From: an uncultured bacterium
Lineage (GTDB): Bacteria; Bacillota; Clostridia; Lachnospirales; Lachnospiraceae
Length of the DNA: 39,820 nt
NCBI GenBank assembly: GCA_947383005.1
Contig: CANDBT010000040.1
Coordinates: forward strand, 1 to 39,820
Direction: 5' to 3'
The notes beneath the pieces are model-generated. The model worked only from the letters and a program-made list of their open reading frames with translations. It did no database searches and was not told the origin of the DNA. Below are positions 25,829-34,080 of the stretch, piece by piece. The first letter of the stretch is position 1. The number at the start of each line of letters is the position of its first letter. Position numbers and translations under genes: made by a program.

Positions 25829-25909
25829 ATCACACAGCATGTACCCCGCACTCAATCATTCTTAGTGTTAGTATAACGTTGCATTAATTCTCGAATAATC
25901 AGCACTCGA

Positions 25910-27022
25910 TTAATTTGTAATTACCTGCTCTGTATCCTTATCAAATACATGCACCTTGCTCAGATCCATAGCAAATTTAACGGTATCACCTGGCCTTGCT
26001 ACAGTACGCGGATTTACCCGTGCAGTACAGTTGGTATCATTCAGATCAAAATACAGATATACTTCAGCGCCCAGCAACTCATACACACGGATAGAAGCGC
26101 TGAATACGCTGTCTGGCGATGCCTTAAGGTAAGCTTCCTCATCATGCAGATCTTCAGGACGGATTCCCAGAGTAACGGTCTTTCCTACATAACCTTTGCT
26201 TTCTAATGCTTTACCCTTCTCATCCGGTAAGGTAATGGTATTTCCGTCAAAGGTCAGTGTCACGCCGCTGCCCGCTTTTCCTACGGTGGCATCAACCAGG
26301 TTCATCTGCGGCGCTCCGATAAATCCGGCAACGAACTTATTGCATGGTTTATCATACAAATTCTGCGGAGAATCTACCTGCTGAACCACGCCGTCCTTCA
26401 TAACGACAATACGAGTACCCAGAGTCATAGCCTCTGTCTGGTCATGTGTTACATAAATGATCGTAGCCTGCAGTCTCTGATGCAAACGGGAAATCTCCAC
26501 ACGCATCTGGCCTCTCAGCTTAGCATCCAAGTTGGACAGCGGCTCGTCCATCAGGAAAACCTTCGGGCTACGAACAATGGCACGGCCCATGGCCACACGC
26601 TGTCTCTGACCACCGGACAACGCCTTCGGCTTACGATCAAGCAAATGAGACAAATCAAGAATCCTTGCTGCTTCCTGAACCAGCTTGTCAATTTCATCCT
26701 TCGGAACTTTTCTCAATTTCAGTCCGAATGCCATGTTGTCATATACGGACATATGAGGATACAGAGCATAGTTCTGGAATACCATGGCAATATCTCTGTC
26801 TTTTGGCTCTACATCATTGACCAGTTTCCCGTCAATATACAACTCACCGGAGGAAATATCCTCAAGACCAGCAACCATACGAAGAGTTGTCGATTTACCA
26901 CAACCGGATGGTCCTACGAAAATAATAAACTCCCTATCTGCAATTTCCAAATTGAAATCTTTTACTGCTACATATCCATTCGGATAAGATTTTGTAATGT
27001 TTCTCAGTGACAGACTAGCCAT
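25910..27022 (-). CDS. ugpC: UgpC/MsmX-type sugar ABC transporter ATP-binding protein
   Basis: 370 residues. Walker A GPSGCGKST (residues ~36-44), signature LSGGQRQRVAMGRAI, Walker B VFLMDEPLSNLDAK, H-loop VTHDQTEA, and a C-terminal MalK-type regulatory/TOBE domain (about 240-370, GIRPEDLHDEEAYL). Enzymes of this type energise several carbohydrate importers in trans. No permease or binding protein is adjacent, consistent with a shared multitask ATPase like MsmX. AGGAGG precedes ATG 27022. Confidence 0.92.
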   Translation of the reverse strand: MASLSLRNITKSYPNGYVAVKDFNLEIADREFIIFVGPSGCGKSTTLRMVAGLEDISSGELYIDGKLVNDVEPKDRDIAMVFQNYALYPHMSVYDNMAFGLKLRKVPKDEIDKLVQEAARILDLSHLLDRKPKALSGGQRQRVAMGRAIVRSPKVFLMDEPLSNLDAKLRGQMRVEISRLHQRLQATIIYVTHDQTEAMTLGTRIVVMKDGVVQQVDSPQNLYDKPCNKFVAGFIGAPQMNLVDATVGKAGSGVTLTFDGNTITLPDEKGKALESKGYVGKTVTLGIRPEDLHDEEAYLKASPDSVFSASIRVYELLGAEVYLYFDLNDTNCTARVNPRTVARPGDTVKFAMDLSKVHVFDKDTEQVITN

Positions 27023-27343
27023 TTTTCTCTTCCTCCTGATATTTCTGATTTATTTCTTATCGTTAGACTGACGGGAAAAAACATTCCTGCTCCTTTGTTT
27101 TATGTATTTATCATACCTTAATCATGAGTTTTTCGCCATATGGCAAATAACCAAAAACTTTTTTATGATTTTGTAACATATGCCTATCCGCAAAAAAAAA
27201 TGCCGAAAATTACAAAAGCAGGCCGATTTTGGCCTGCCTTTATTATTCATATTCATAAATTCTTTACAAAAAAAACTTCCCGCTGGTTCCAGAGCAAAAA
27301 AACTTGTGAATCATGCCCAACATCCGGCTTCAAATCTTGTAAA
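27023..27343. other. Intergenic region upstream of ugpC
   Basis: Contains the methyltransferase terminator (27211-27243) and a small palindrome around GCCATATGGC (about 27135-27145) upstream of ugpC. No gene or clear promoter pair is seen. Confidence 0.4.
27211..27237 (-). terminator. Terminator of the cvfB-methyltransferase transcript
   Basis: GCAGGCC (27218-27224) and GGCCTGC (27231-27237) form a 7-bp stem; on the minus strand TTTTGTAATTTT follows. Confidence 0.65.
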
Positions 27344-27934
27344 TTATCCTGCTTTTTCTTTCTTTGCCAGCACATTCACCCACTGGCCGTTTGAACCATG
27401 ACCTCCGCCGCGGGAAATCCAAAGTTTTTTTATCTCCAGCCGTCTGGTATCCCGCAATATCCTTTCCAACTTTTCCTCCGTACAATCACAGAAATACTGT
27501 TCTCCCTGAAAGCCCTCAAAATCGCCCTCCCGAAATGACAGAAACAAAATACCGCCCTGGCGCATGGCATCGACAATCTTTTCCAGGATAACTCTCCGCT
27601 CTTTTTCCGGAATGTGAATCAATGCCCCGCATCCCCATATCCCGTCGAATACATTATCAAACTCCATATCCTCATAGTGCATCTGCAATACCTCCAAACC
27701 GGTATGTATCTCTGCCAGATTGCACATCTCCGCGGAAGCATCCAGCGGGGTCACGTCATAGCCCTGCTCATAAAAAGCCAGGCTGTCTCTCCCGGAACCG
27801 CACCCTAAATCCAATATGGTATCGCCTTCCTCCAGATAACGCAGAAACTCCTGGCGCGGCTTCTCCATGTCCAATTCCACCGTTTCCTCAAAAATCTTTG
27901 TCGCATACTTATTATAATAGTCTATTGCGTCCAA
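27344..27934 (-). CDS. Class I SAM-dependent methyltransferase
   Basis: 196 residues, TTG start at 27934 with AGGAGG six bases upstream. The SAM-binding motif I is DTILDLGCGSGRDSLAF (about residues 37-53), followed by VTPLDASAEMC (the acidic end of strand 2) and a GIWGCGALIHIPE motif IV region, a Rossmann-fold Methyltransf_11/25-type enzyme. The acceptor substrate is unknown. It starts 33 bases after cvfB, so the two are probably co-transcribed. Confidence 0.85.
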   Translation of the reverse strand: MDAIDYYNKYATKIFEETVELDMEKPRQEFLRYLEEGDTILDLGCGSGRDSLAFYEQGYDVTPLDASAEMCNLAEIHTGLEVLQMHYEDMEFDNVFDGIWGCGALIHIPEKERRVILEKIVDAMRQGGILFLSFREGDFEGFQGEQYFCDCTEEKLERILRDTRRLEIKKLWISRGGGHGSNGQWVNVLAKKEKAG

Positions 27935-27967
27935 AACAATCCTCCTGTCATAACAGTTTGCTATCCG

Positions 27968-28801
27968 TTATATCTGCTCGATAGTTTTTTCCGTGATTCG
28001 GATTTTGCCCTCTTTTAACAACCGTCCTACGGCTCTTTTAAAAGCGTTTTTGCTCATTTTCATCTCTCTCAGTATCGTCTCCGGCTTTGCCTTGTCATTG
28101 AAAGGCAGCACGCCGTCAAAGTCTTCAATTGCTTTCATCACCAACTTGGCATCCGTATCCATCTGTTCATATGCTTTGCGTCTCGGACTCAGATCCAATT
28201 TGCCGTCCTCACGCACTTTAAGTACCCTTGCCTCAATGCTGTCTCCCAAGTGAAATTCCCCATACATCTCTTTTCTGGGAATCAAACCATAATAATGATT
28301 GTCCACCGCTACGAAAGCACCCAGCTTTTCATTAATCTCATAAATAGTGCCCACAATCCAGTCATCCTTTTTATAGGGGGAATCAGCGTTCATATAGGAA
28401 TATACATTCATGGTGGCAGCCAGCCTTTGGCTCCTGTCCACATAAAGAGCTACCAGGCAGGAATCTCCTTCTTTGACCTGATGGTTTTGCTCTTTAAATG
28501 GCAACAGCAGATCCTTCTCCAGCCCCATATCCAGAAATACGCCTACTTTCGCCACATCTTTTACTTCCAGCACAGCTACCTCGCCTACCTGCAGCTTCGG
28601 ACGGCCTGTAGTGGCAATCAGACGATCCTCGGAATCCTTATAAATAAAAACCTCCAGTTCGTCTCCCAACCCGGTTCCCTCTGGCACCTGTTTTTTCGGC
28701 AGCAGTACGGAACAACTGTCATCACCCGCTTCTCCCAAATACACACCAAAACTTTTTTCTCTCTGCACAACCAGTTTTTGAATCTTTCCTAACTCGATCA
28801 T
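27968..28801 (-). CDS. cvfB: CvfB-family S1-domain RNA-binding protein
   Basis: 277 residues from ATG 28801 (AGGAAG about ten bases upstream; the frame runs on for 12 more codons without a better site). It consists of tandem S1-like beta barrels (VGEVAVLEVKDVAKVGVFLDMGLEKDLLLPF, WIVGTIYEINEKLGAFVAVDN) and a C-terminal winged-helix-like part (MKMSKNAFKRAVGRLLKEGKI), the CvfB layout. Staphylococcal CvfB affects virulence-gene expression through RNA binding; the role here is unknown. Confidence 0.88.
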   Translation of the reverse strand: MIELGKIQKLVVQREKSFGVYLGEAGDDSCSVLLPKKQVPEGTGLGDELEVFIYKDSEDRLIATTGRPKLQVGEVAVLEVKDVAKVGVFLDMGLEKDLLLPFKEQNHQVKEGDSCLVALYVDRSQRLAATMNVYSYMNADSPYKKDDWIVGTIYEINEKLGAFVAVDNHYYGLIPRKEMYGEFHLGDSIEARVLKVREDGKLDLSPRRKAYEQMDTDAKLVMKAIEDFDGVLPFNDKAKPETILREMKMSKNAFKRAVGRLLKEGKIRITEKTIEQI

Positions 28802-28872
28802 TTGTTTCTCTCTTCCTCTTCCTAACCCCTTCCGCATCTCTGCGGTTACTAGTCCTTGCTTAACCCTTCATA

Positions 28873-28901
28873 ATTATATAGTATTTCCCGGCAGTTGTCC
28901 A
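28873..28901 (-). promoter_or_regulatory. Promoter of cvfB
   Basis: Minus strand TGGACA (28896-28901), 17 bases, TATAAT (28873-28878), about 70 bases before the start. Confidence 0.65.
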
Positions 28902-28942
28902 GACAGAGCGCAATTTTTTTGTCACTCTGACGGTAACTGGAT

Positions 28943-29091
28943 GTAACAGTTCAGACGGCGGGGAATTTAACATGAATTTTGGGCGTCAAGCTTGCTTGTA
29001 AGCCAAAATTCATGTTAAATTTCCCATCGGATGGACATCCCAGCTTTTGTCCGGCGTAGACGGGCAAGAAGATACCCATCTGAACTGTTAC
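28943..29091 (-). mobile_element. Family A MITE (IS66-like ends), complete copy 2
   Basis: 149 bp, reverse orientation to copy 1. Terminal repeats GTAACAGTTCAGAC and its complement with one change. An exact 8-bp target duplication AACTGGAT flanks it (28935-28942 and 29092-29099). The interior has the same long stem (AATTTAACATGAATTTTGG and its counterpart) and the CCCGTC hairpin. It lies directly upstream of the cvfB promoter. Confidence 0.87.
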
Positions 29092-29100
29092 AACTGGATG

Positions 29101-29126
29101 GTTACTATTCACACGTTCACAGCAAC
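29101..29126. repeat. Family B palindrome remnant
   Basis: GTTACTATTCAC, two bases, GTTCACAGCAAC: two family B-type ends nearly abutting, one base after the target duplication of the family A element. Confidence 0.5.
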
Positions 29127-29219
29127 GGGCAAAAATCCATGAAAATCGCCTCCTTCAAACGCCTTGCCAATGAAAAATTATCCTGCGGAGTTTCGCCAGA
29201 TATAATCATGTCAGCACAC

Positions 29220-29435
29220 TAGTACTGCATTGCGGAAATAACAGTGAATACAGTGCTTGATATTTTCGTCATCTGTGCGTCTGCAAAGCGACGTTCTACA
29301 CTCCGTTCCGGTCCTTGCTGGGCAAGCGCCACTGGCGCTTAGCAACGTAGCGGTGCCTACGTCTAGCTTTGCAGGCGTGCAGAGGGCGGAAATAGCGAGT
29401 GCCGAATTCACTGAAATTTCCGCAAGGTAGTACTA
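29220..29435 (-). mobile_element. Family C element, copy 2 (inverted)
   Basis: 216 bp including TA at both ends. It is the reverse complement of 21371-21582 with only a few substitutions and a 4-base insertion near one end. It contains module D at 29313-29346. The two copies face each other across 7.6 kb holding the M23, ftsX, ftsE, regulator, ugpC, methyltransferase and cvfB genes. Confidence 0.78.
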
Positions 29436-29470
29436 ATATACTGACATATTTACATTTCGCCAAATGCAAA

Positions 29471-29508
29471 AGGTCTCCATAAAAACCTCTTCGTTTTTAT
29501 GAAGACCT
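29471..29508 (-). terminator. Terminator of the kduI-yhcH operon
   Basis: AGGTCTCCATAAAAAC (29471-29486) pairs with GTTTTTATGAAGACCT (29493-29508), one mismatch; on the minus strand TTTTGC follows. Confidence 0.8.
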
Positions 29509-29548
29509 CCAGCAACTATTCAGTAAATCCGCCCGAACCCCAGACTTT

Positions 29549-30013
29549 CTACTTTTCGTTTATTTTCACAACTACTTTCTTCACCAAAGAGGGAGCGCCA
29601 TTTGCGGCTTTGGGCTTGTGTCCATCCCAGGGGAAGAAAATCATAAAATCTCCTCCGTTGCAGACCACCTGCAGTCCCGGATTGGCGTTATCATATTTGA
29701 TCACATCCTTATCTGCATTATAAGGCCCGGCCGGATTCAATTCTTCCACCGGAGCATACGTCATAACCTCGCTTCCCTCAATTATATACTGAATATCGCT
29801 GTAATTCTCGTGAGCCTCATAAGATGCCTCTTCCCAAGGAAGGGTCGTATAAGTCATCACATTGGCATAAACATTTTTTCCGTCAATCTCATACTTGCCG
29901 TTTTCCAATGAACCCAGGTCATTGTCCTGAAGCCACTGAATAGCTTTCGCATAACGTCCTTCAATCCCCAGATTCTTATAAAAATCCAAATTCTTTGCCT
30001 GATCCAATATCAT
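29549..30013 (-). CDS. YhcH/YjgK/YiaL (EbgC-like) family protein
   Basis: 154 residues of the DUF386 cupin-like family. The metal-site segment YEAHENYSDIQYIIEGSE and the late FFPWDGHKPK match the family, whose members include the EbgC subunit and TabA and are linked with sugar-acid and sialic-acid catabolism; the exact reaction is unsettled. GGAGGACA lies before ATG 30013. It starts 23 bases after kduI, and a terminator follows, so the pair forms a two-gene operon. Confidence 0.9.
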   Translation of the reverse strand: MILDQAKNLDFYKNLGIEGRYAKAIQWLQDNDLGSLENGKYEIDGKNVYANVMTYTTLPWEEASYEAHENYSDIQYIIEGSEVMTYAPVEELNPAGPYNADKDVIKYDNANPGLQVVCNGGDFMIFFPWDGHKPKAANGAPSLVKKVVVKINEK

Positions 30014-30036
30014 AAGTTTGTCCTCCTGTTCTCTGG

Positions 30037-30879
30037 TTATCTTAACTCGGTAGTCGGTATCGTATCCATATCGTCGAAAGCCTGATTCTCACCGCCCATA
30101 GCCCAGATAAAGGTGTAGTTGCTGGTACCAGCGCCGGCATGAATGCTCCATGAAGGGCTGATCACCGCCTGTTCATTCTGCATAACAATATGGCGTGTCT
30201 CCTGGCCCTCACCCATCATGTGAAATACTGCATTTCCTTCCGGCACTTCAAAATACATATACACTTCCATACGACGCTCATGTGTATGAGCCGGCATGGT
30301 ATTCCATACGCTCCCGGGATCCAGCACAGTCATACCCATAGACAACTGGCAGGTTTCCAGCACATCCGGGTGGATAAACTGATTAATCACCCGCTTATTC
30401 GACGTTTCCATAGCCCCTAATGGCTTCTTTGCCGCTTTTTCAATCGGAATAAAAGTCGTTTTGCAGGCTTTGTGGGCCGGTGCGCTCACCATATAGAATT
30501 TAGCCGGCTTTTGAGCATCATCGCTGGCAAAAAGCACTTCCTTGGTTCCCATGGAAATATACAAACAATCTTTATATCCTAAACGAAAAGCTTCTCCGTC
30601 AGCAGTAACCGTCCCTGAGCCTCCGATATTGAAAATGCCGATTTCCCTTCTTTCCAGAAAATACTGTGTACCGAAATTCTTCCAGATATCAATGCCTTTA
30701 TCAATAGACACCGTCTCTGTAACCGGCATACATCCTAAAGTTACCATACGATCCACATGTGAATATACGGCTACTACTTCATCTGCCTCATACAGATTTT
30801 CAATCAGAAATTCTTTCCTTGTTTCTTCCGTAGTATAACGTTTAAAATCCTTTTGGTTCGCTGAATAGCGAATATCCAT
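30037..30879 (-). CDS. kduI: 5-dehydro-4-deoxy-D-glucuronate isomerase
   Basis: 280 residues, close to the 278 of E. coli KduI. Isomerises 5-keto-4-deoxyuronate to 2,5-diketo-3-deoxygluconate in pectin, hyaluronan or unsaturated-uronate breakdown. The zinc site is visible in PAHTHERRMEVYMYFEV (two His and Glu) with the later His in SWSIHAGAG. ATG 30879 has AGGAGG seven bases upstream; the frame extends upstream without a better site. No kduD, kdgK, kdgA or uronate lyase is in the window. Confidence 0.95.
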   Translation of the reverse strand: MDIRYSANQKDFKRYTTEETRKEFLIENLYEADEVVAVYSHVDRMVTLGCMPVTETVSIDKGIDIWKNFGTQYFLERREIGIFNIGGSGTVTADGEAFRLGYKDCLYISMGTKEVLFASDDAQKPAKFYMVSAPAHKACKTTFIPIEKAAKKPLGAMETSNKRVINQFIHPDVLETCQLSMGMTVLDPGSVWNTMPAHTHERRMEVYMYFEVPEGNAVFHMMGEGQETRHIVMQNEQAVISPSWSIHAGAGTSNYTFIWAMGGENQAFDDMDTIPTTELR

Positions 30880-30937
30880 TCGTAACCTCCTCATCATCAA
30901 TTATCAACAATACAGTTTAAAAACATGCTTTTTATCT

Positions 30938-30965
30938 ATTATAATAGTTTTTCCAAAATATGCAA
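30938..30965 (-). promoter_or_regulatory. Promoter of the kduI operon
   Basis: Minus strand TTGCAT (30960-30965), 16 bases, TATAAT (30938-30943), about 60 bases before the start. Confidence 0.65.
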
Positions 30966-31006
30966 GTACCTTATTGTTTTTCCGGAACGTGCCTTCCGGA
31001 ATATGT

Positions 31007-31155
31007 GTAACAGTTCAGACGGGTATCTTCTTGACCGTCTACGCCGGACAAAAGCCGGGATGTCCATCCGATGTGGAATTTAACATAAATTTTAGTTTAC
31101 AAGCAAGCTTGACGCTTGTTTTTATCTTTTTTCCCCGTCCCATGAACTGTAATCG
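31007..31155 (+). mobile_element. Family A MITE, degenerate copy 3
   Basis: Left end GTAACAGTTCAGAC intact; the consensus is followed through GCAAGCTTGACGC. The right part has decayed (GTCCCATGAACTGTAAT in place of the complement of the left repeat). The flanks GAATATGT and GAATATTG may be an eroded 8-bp duplication. It lies between kduI and the end of the following gene. Confidence 0.7.
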
Positions 31156-31173
31156 GAATATTGGTAAAACAGT

Positions 31174-33657
31174 TCACGATGTACCCGTAAGCAGCAACGC
31201 ACAGACAAAATCATTGCCTCTCACCCGGAAAAACTCTGTGCCGTCATTCAAGCCGACTTTGTAAAGCTCTCCTGTAGCTGGGTCGTAAACCGTCACATTA
31301 TACTGGTCAAACCCGCAAAGAATCAGATAAGATCCTTCTCCGGTATATCCAAGGACAGGAATGCCCTGATCGATAAAATATAACATCTGCTGCATACTAC
31401 AGCCTTTGGCATCCAAAAGCATTACCCCGTCATTATATTTCCTGCTTCCCGAAAAATCGTCCAAATGGCGTTCCAACGCCGCAAATGCCGTCAGCGGATC
31501 GCTGATACTCCTTGCGTTGCCCCTGTTTACCCGATTCCATAAAATCTGATGATTCTGATCCACAACGATTCCCATCTTTTCATAAGCCAACGCCAACGCC
31601 TGGGAGAAATCAGAAGTTACCCCCAGCAAATGTCCTCCTCCATAGGCATAAAACCATACTCCCTGCACCTGGTAATTGGATCTCAGCTCCAACACACCGC
31701 TTTGCTCATAGCTTATCTGTTTGGAGGCACTCAAACGGATATTCCGGCTTCCGCGAACTTCATGATCTAACTGGACAAAATATACCCTTCCCCTTTCCTG
31801 GGAAGCAAACCATCCGATACCGTCAAGTTTCCCCAGCCCCATATCCATATTGCATACAATCGTATCCGGCTGAGCAGGCTCATATCGATTCCCTCCGGTT
31901 TTTACCATCCTGTTTAAATGGATACGGCTCTCATCTACTGCTACCCCTTCCACATAATATCCGTCTTTTTCATACCGGGTTTCTGCCTGCATTTCATCAT
32001 TAATCACTTCCACTGCATACATCGGAAACCCTTCTATACGTCCGTTGTCCTCCCACCGGTCATCAATCCGGGCTTGTCCGTATACCAAATCCCGGCCTAC
32101 AAATCCCAATGTCCGGAGATATTCGTTGTCACCACCGCGAATATCCTGTTTTTCCCCTGTCTCCAAATCTATCAAGTTAATCGCAGAAGACTGATATGGA
32201 TCGCCGCTTTCCTGCCAGGCCAGACGTGCCTGGTCCATGCTGACCGCATAACTGCCCTCCTCCAAAGCATCGGCCACCACCATAATCTCATTGCTTTCCA
32301 AATCAATCCCATAAACCGCGTGATCCAGATACAGATATAAAAGATTCGACTGTGAACGGTATGCCAACTGCTGTATATCCTTCTCCAACTGCTCAAAAGA
32401 TAGTACCACCGGAATATAAAATTTTTCCCAAAGTGCATTGCTTTCCCTCTGAAAATGGTATCCGACAATACCGAACTCCCCTTCATGGTTTCCTCTGTTC
32501 TGATATCCGTAAACCAAAAAATCAATATCCCCATCATCTTCCACCTGCAATATACAGATATCATGCTGGCTGAAATTGCTCTGCATATCCTGGATATTTT
32601 GGCTACGGAAAGAAAACACCTGGATACCCTGTCGTTCTTTCTGATCATAACTCCATAAATCTCGGTTCACCCGATAAGCGATGATATTCCCGTCCGGACT
32701 ATGGACAGCGCTAACCCGATCGTCATTTGTTATCCCCAACAGAATCCTCTTCCCTGTATAATCTGCCCGGTTCCCCATATAGACCTGATCTACCGTCCGC
32801 TCATAATCCATCAGGTAAATACGGGTCTCATTCCACTTCAGAGTAAAATCTTCTTCGATCTGATACAGTTCATTGCCATTCTCCCCATCCCGGGAAGCCA
32901 AATAAGAAATCTTGATACAGCCCATAATCCCTGCCTTCTCTTTCAGTGTCACCTGCACCTCTCCGACAGGCTGGATCTTCATTGTCCCCCAGGTAAGATG
33001 GGAAAAACTGGAATGAATAGACGCGTGGCCAAAGGAACTGTTGTCCTCATTGCTTGTCGGCTCCATATAAGTCACTAATGTCTGAGCCGCAGTATGGGAA
33101 AACGTCCTTGCCGAAAAATCCACAGCCAACTCAATCATTTCCTGAGCCGTCGCATCCTCCGCAAGCACAATGCGGGTATAATAGTAGACCTTCCCGATAT
33201 CCTGGAAATCCACATCAAGCCGCAAAAGATATTCCTTTCCTGATTTTAAAAGATTTTGGATCGGAAGAGTCACACAGACGCTGTCCTCGTCAGTATCCCA
33301 ATCATCCAGGGATGTGACTTCCACAAGGCGTTCCAAATCCAGGCTGCGAATCTCATAGCCGATACCGCGTACTGCTGCTTTTCCGCCGCGGATACGGACC
33401 GCCAACATCCGATCGGAAGGAAGCACGGTCAGGCTGTCTCCAACCAGGGCATTCCCCATATCCTGGCGATAACCAGGCATTGGATTCATCTCCCGCCCAA
33501 ACATATCCACATACGCCACGGGAAGCCTAGCTTCTTCAAAAGCCGTATATATAGCGTCCTTCCGGGGCATCCATTCCCGTTTTCCCACAACATATGCAAT
33601 CAGCGCAATAGTGAAAATACCAAATAAAATTCCAACCTTTTTCAGGATACGATTCAT
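31174..33657 (-). CDS. Large membrane-anchored exported protein of unknown function
   Basis: 827 residues. One N-terminal hydrophobic segment (about 7-25) suggests a signal anchor. Residues ~60-290 look beta-rich (LPSDRMLAVRIRGGKAAVRGIGYEIRSLD). Residues ~300-650 contain repeated strands with Asp-rich turns (SPDGNIIAYRVNRDLWSYD, LEDGD-type turns), suggesting a TolB/propeller-like domain. The C-terminus (about 720-827, GCSMQQMLYFIDQGIPVLGYTG... LILCGFDQYNVTVYDPATGE) resembles the second half of a C39/papain-like peptidase, but the expected catalytic His before the GFD strand is not present. No known family is recognised. A weak ribosome site (AAAGGA, 13 bases from ATG) and promoter TTGTAG-17-TAAAAT (33692-33720) lie upstream. 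Confidence 0.75.
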   Translation of the reverse strand: MNRILKKVGILFGIFTIALIAYVVGKREWMPRKDAIYTAFEEARLPVAYVDMFGREMNPMPGYRQDMGNALVGDSLTVLPSDRMLAVRIRGGKAAVRGIGYEIRSLDLERLVEVTSLDDWDTDEDSVCVTLPIQNLLKSGKEYLLRLDVDFQDIGKVYYYTRIVLAEDATAQEMIELAVDFSARTFSHTAAQTLVTYMEPTSNEDNSSFGHASIHSSFSHLTWGTMKIQPVGEVQVTLKEKAGIMGCIKISYLASRDGENGNELYQIEEDFTLKWNETRIYLMDYERTVDQVYMGNRADYTGKRILLGITNDDRVSAVHSPDGNIIAYRVNRDLWSYDQKERQGIQVFSFRSQNIQDMQSNFSQHDICILQVEDDGDIDFLVYGYQNRGNHEGEFGIVGYHFQRESNALWEKFYIPVVLSFEQLEKDIQQLAYRSQSNLLYLYLDHAVYGIDLESNEIMVVADALEEGSYAVSMDQARLAWQESGDPYQSSAINLIDLETGEKQDIRGGDNEYLRTLGFVGRDLVYGQARIDDRWEDNGRIEGFPMYAVEVINDEMQAETRYEKDGYYVEGVAVDESRIHLNRMVKTGGNRYEPAQPDTIVCNMDMGLGKLDGIGWFASQERGRVYFVQLDHEVRGSRNIRLSASKQISYEQSGVLELRSNYQVQGVWFYAYGGGHLLGVTSDFSQALALAYEKMGIVVDQNHQILWNRVNRGNARSISDPLTAFAALERHLDDFSGSRKYNDGVMLLDAKGCSMQQMLYFIDQGIPVLGYTGEGSYLILCGFDQYNVTVYDPATGELYKVGLNDGTEFFRVRGNDFVCALLLTGTS

Positions 33658-33691
33658 ACTTAATGATATTCCTTTCTCTGCCGTTCCTTTT

Positions 33692-33720
33692 ATTTTATCT
33701 GTTTTTCCTCCAAACTACAA
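33692..33720 (-). promoter_or_regulatory. Possible promoter of the 827-residue protein gene
   Basis: Minus strand TTGTAG (33715-33720), 17-base spacer, TAAAAT (33692-33697), about 35 bases before the start codon. Confidence 0.45.
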
Positions 33721-33744
33721 CTAAATTCTTTTTTAATTCGTCAC

Positions 33745-33937
33745 GTTACTGTTCACCGGTACCCTGTGAACGTAACCGCATATGCCCATATTAAATTGCC
33801 TTCGGGTTCTAAGCGCCAGTGGCGCTTGTTTAGAACCGACCGGAACGGAGTGTAGACGGGGGCATATGCTTTGCTCCCATAATGATATCTGCCCATGGCT
33901 AATCAGCGGAGTGATTAGCCATGGTGTGAACAGTAAC
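33745..33937 (+). mobile_element. Family B MITE, complete copy
   Basis: 193 bp with perfect 12-bp terminal repeats GTTACTGTTCAC/GTGAACAGTAAC and an exact 8-bp target duplication TTCGTCAC (33737-33744 and 33938-33945). Inside, a GCATATGCCC/GGGGCATATGC stem encloses a full module D (33805-33837 plus tail GACCGGAACGGAGTGTAGA), and a separate 13-bp perfect hairpin (33893-33905 / 33912-33924) lies near the right end. No ORF. It sits between two divergent promoters. Confidence 0.85.
33805..33856 (+). repeat. Module D nested in the family B element
   Basis: GGTTCT and AGAACC arms around AAGCGCC-AGT-GGCGCTT, then GACCGGAACGGAGTGTAGA. Compared with copies 1 and 2 both arms have changed together (GTTGCT/AGCAAC to GGTTCT/AGAACC; GAGTGCC/GGCACTC to AAGCGCC/GGCGCTT), so pairing is kept. 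Confidence 0.72.
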
Positions 33938-33975
33938 TTCGTCACTGTCCGTGTCACATTTAATTTTTTTCACTC

Positions 33976-34004
33976 TTGCCAAATCCTTACAAATCCGATA
34001 TAAT
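33976..34004 (+). promoter_or_regulatory. Promoter of the DUF5688 gene
   Basis: TTGCCA (33976-33981), 17 bases, TATAAT (33999-34004), about 75 bases before the ATG at 34081. Confidence 0.7.
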
Positions 34005-34080
34005 AAAACTACCAATTCTGGTATTCTTTATTTTCTCAAACAGTTTCTCTTAACCATTCTATTTTTCAGGAGGTATCAAC

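Larger units (their letters stand above)
28802..29548. other. 747-base intergenic cluster of mobile palindromes
   Basis: No gene. In order it holds the cvfB promoter, a complete family A MITE (28943-29091), a family B palindrome remnant (29101-29126), a complete family C element (29220-29435) and the terminator of the kduI operon. Confidence 0.7.
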
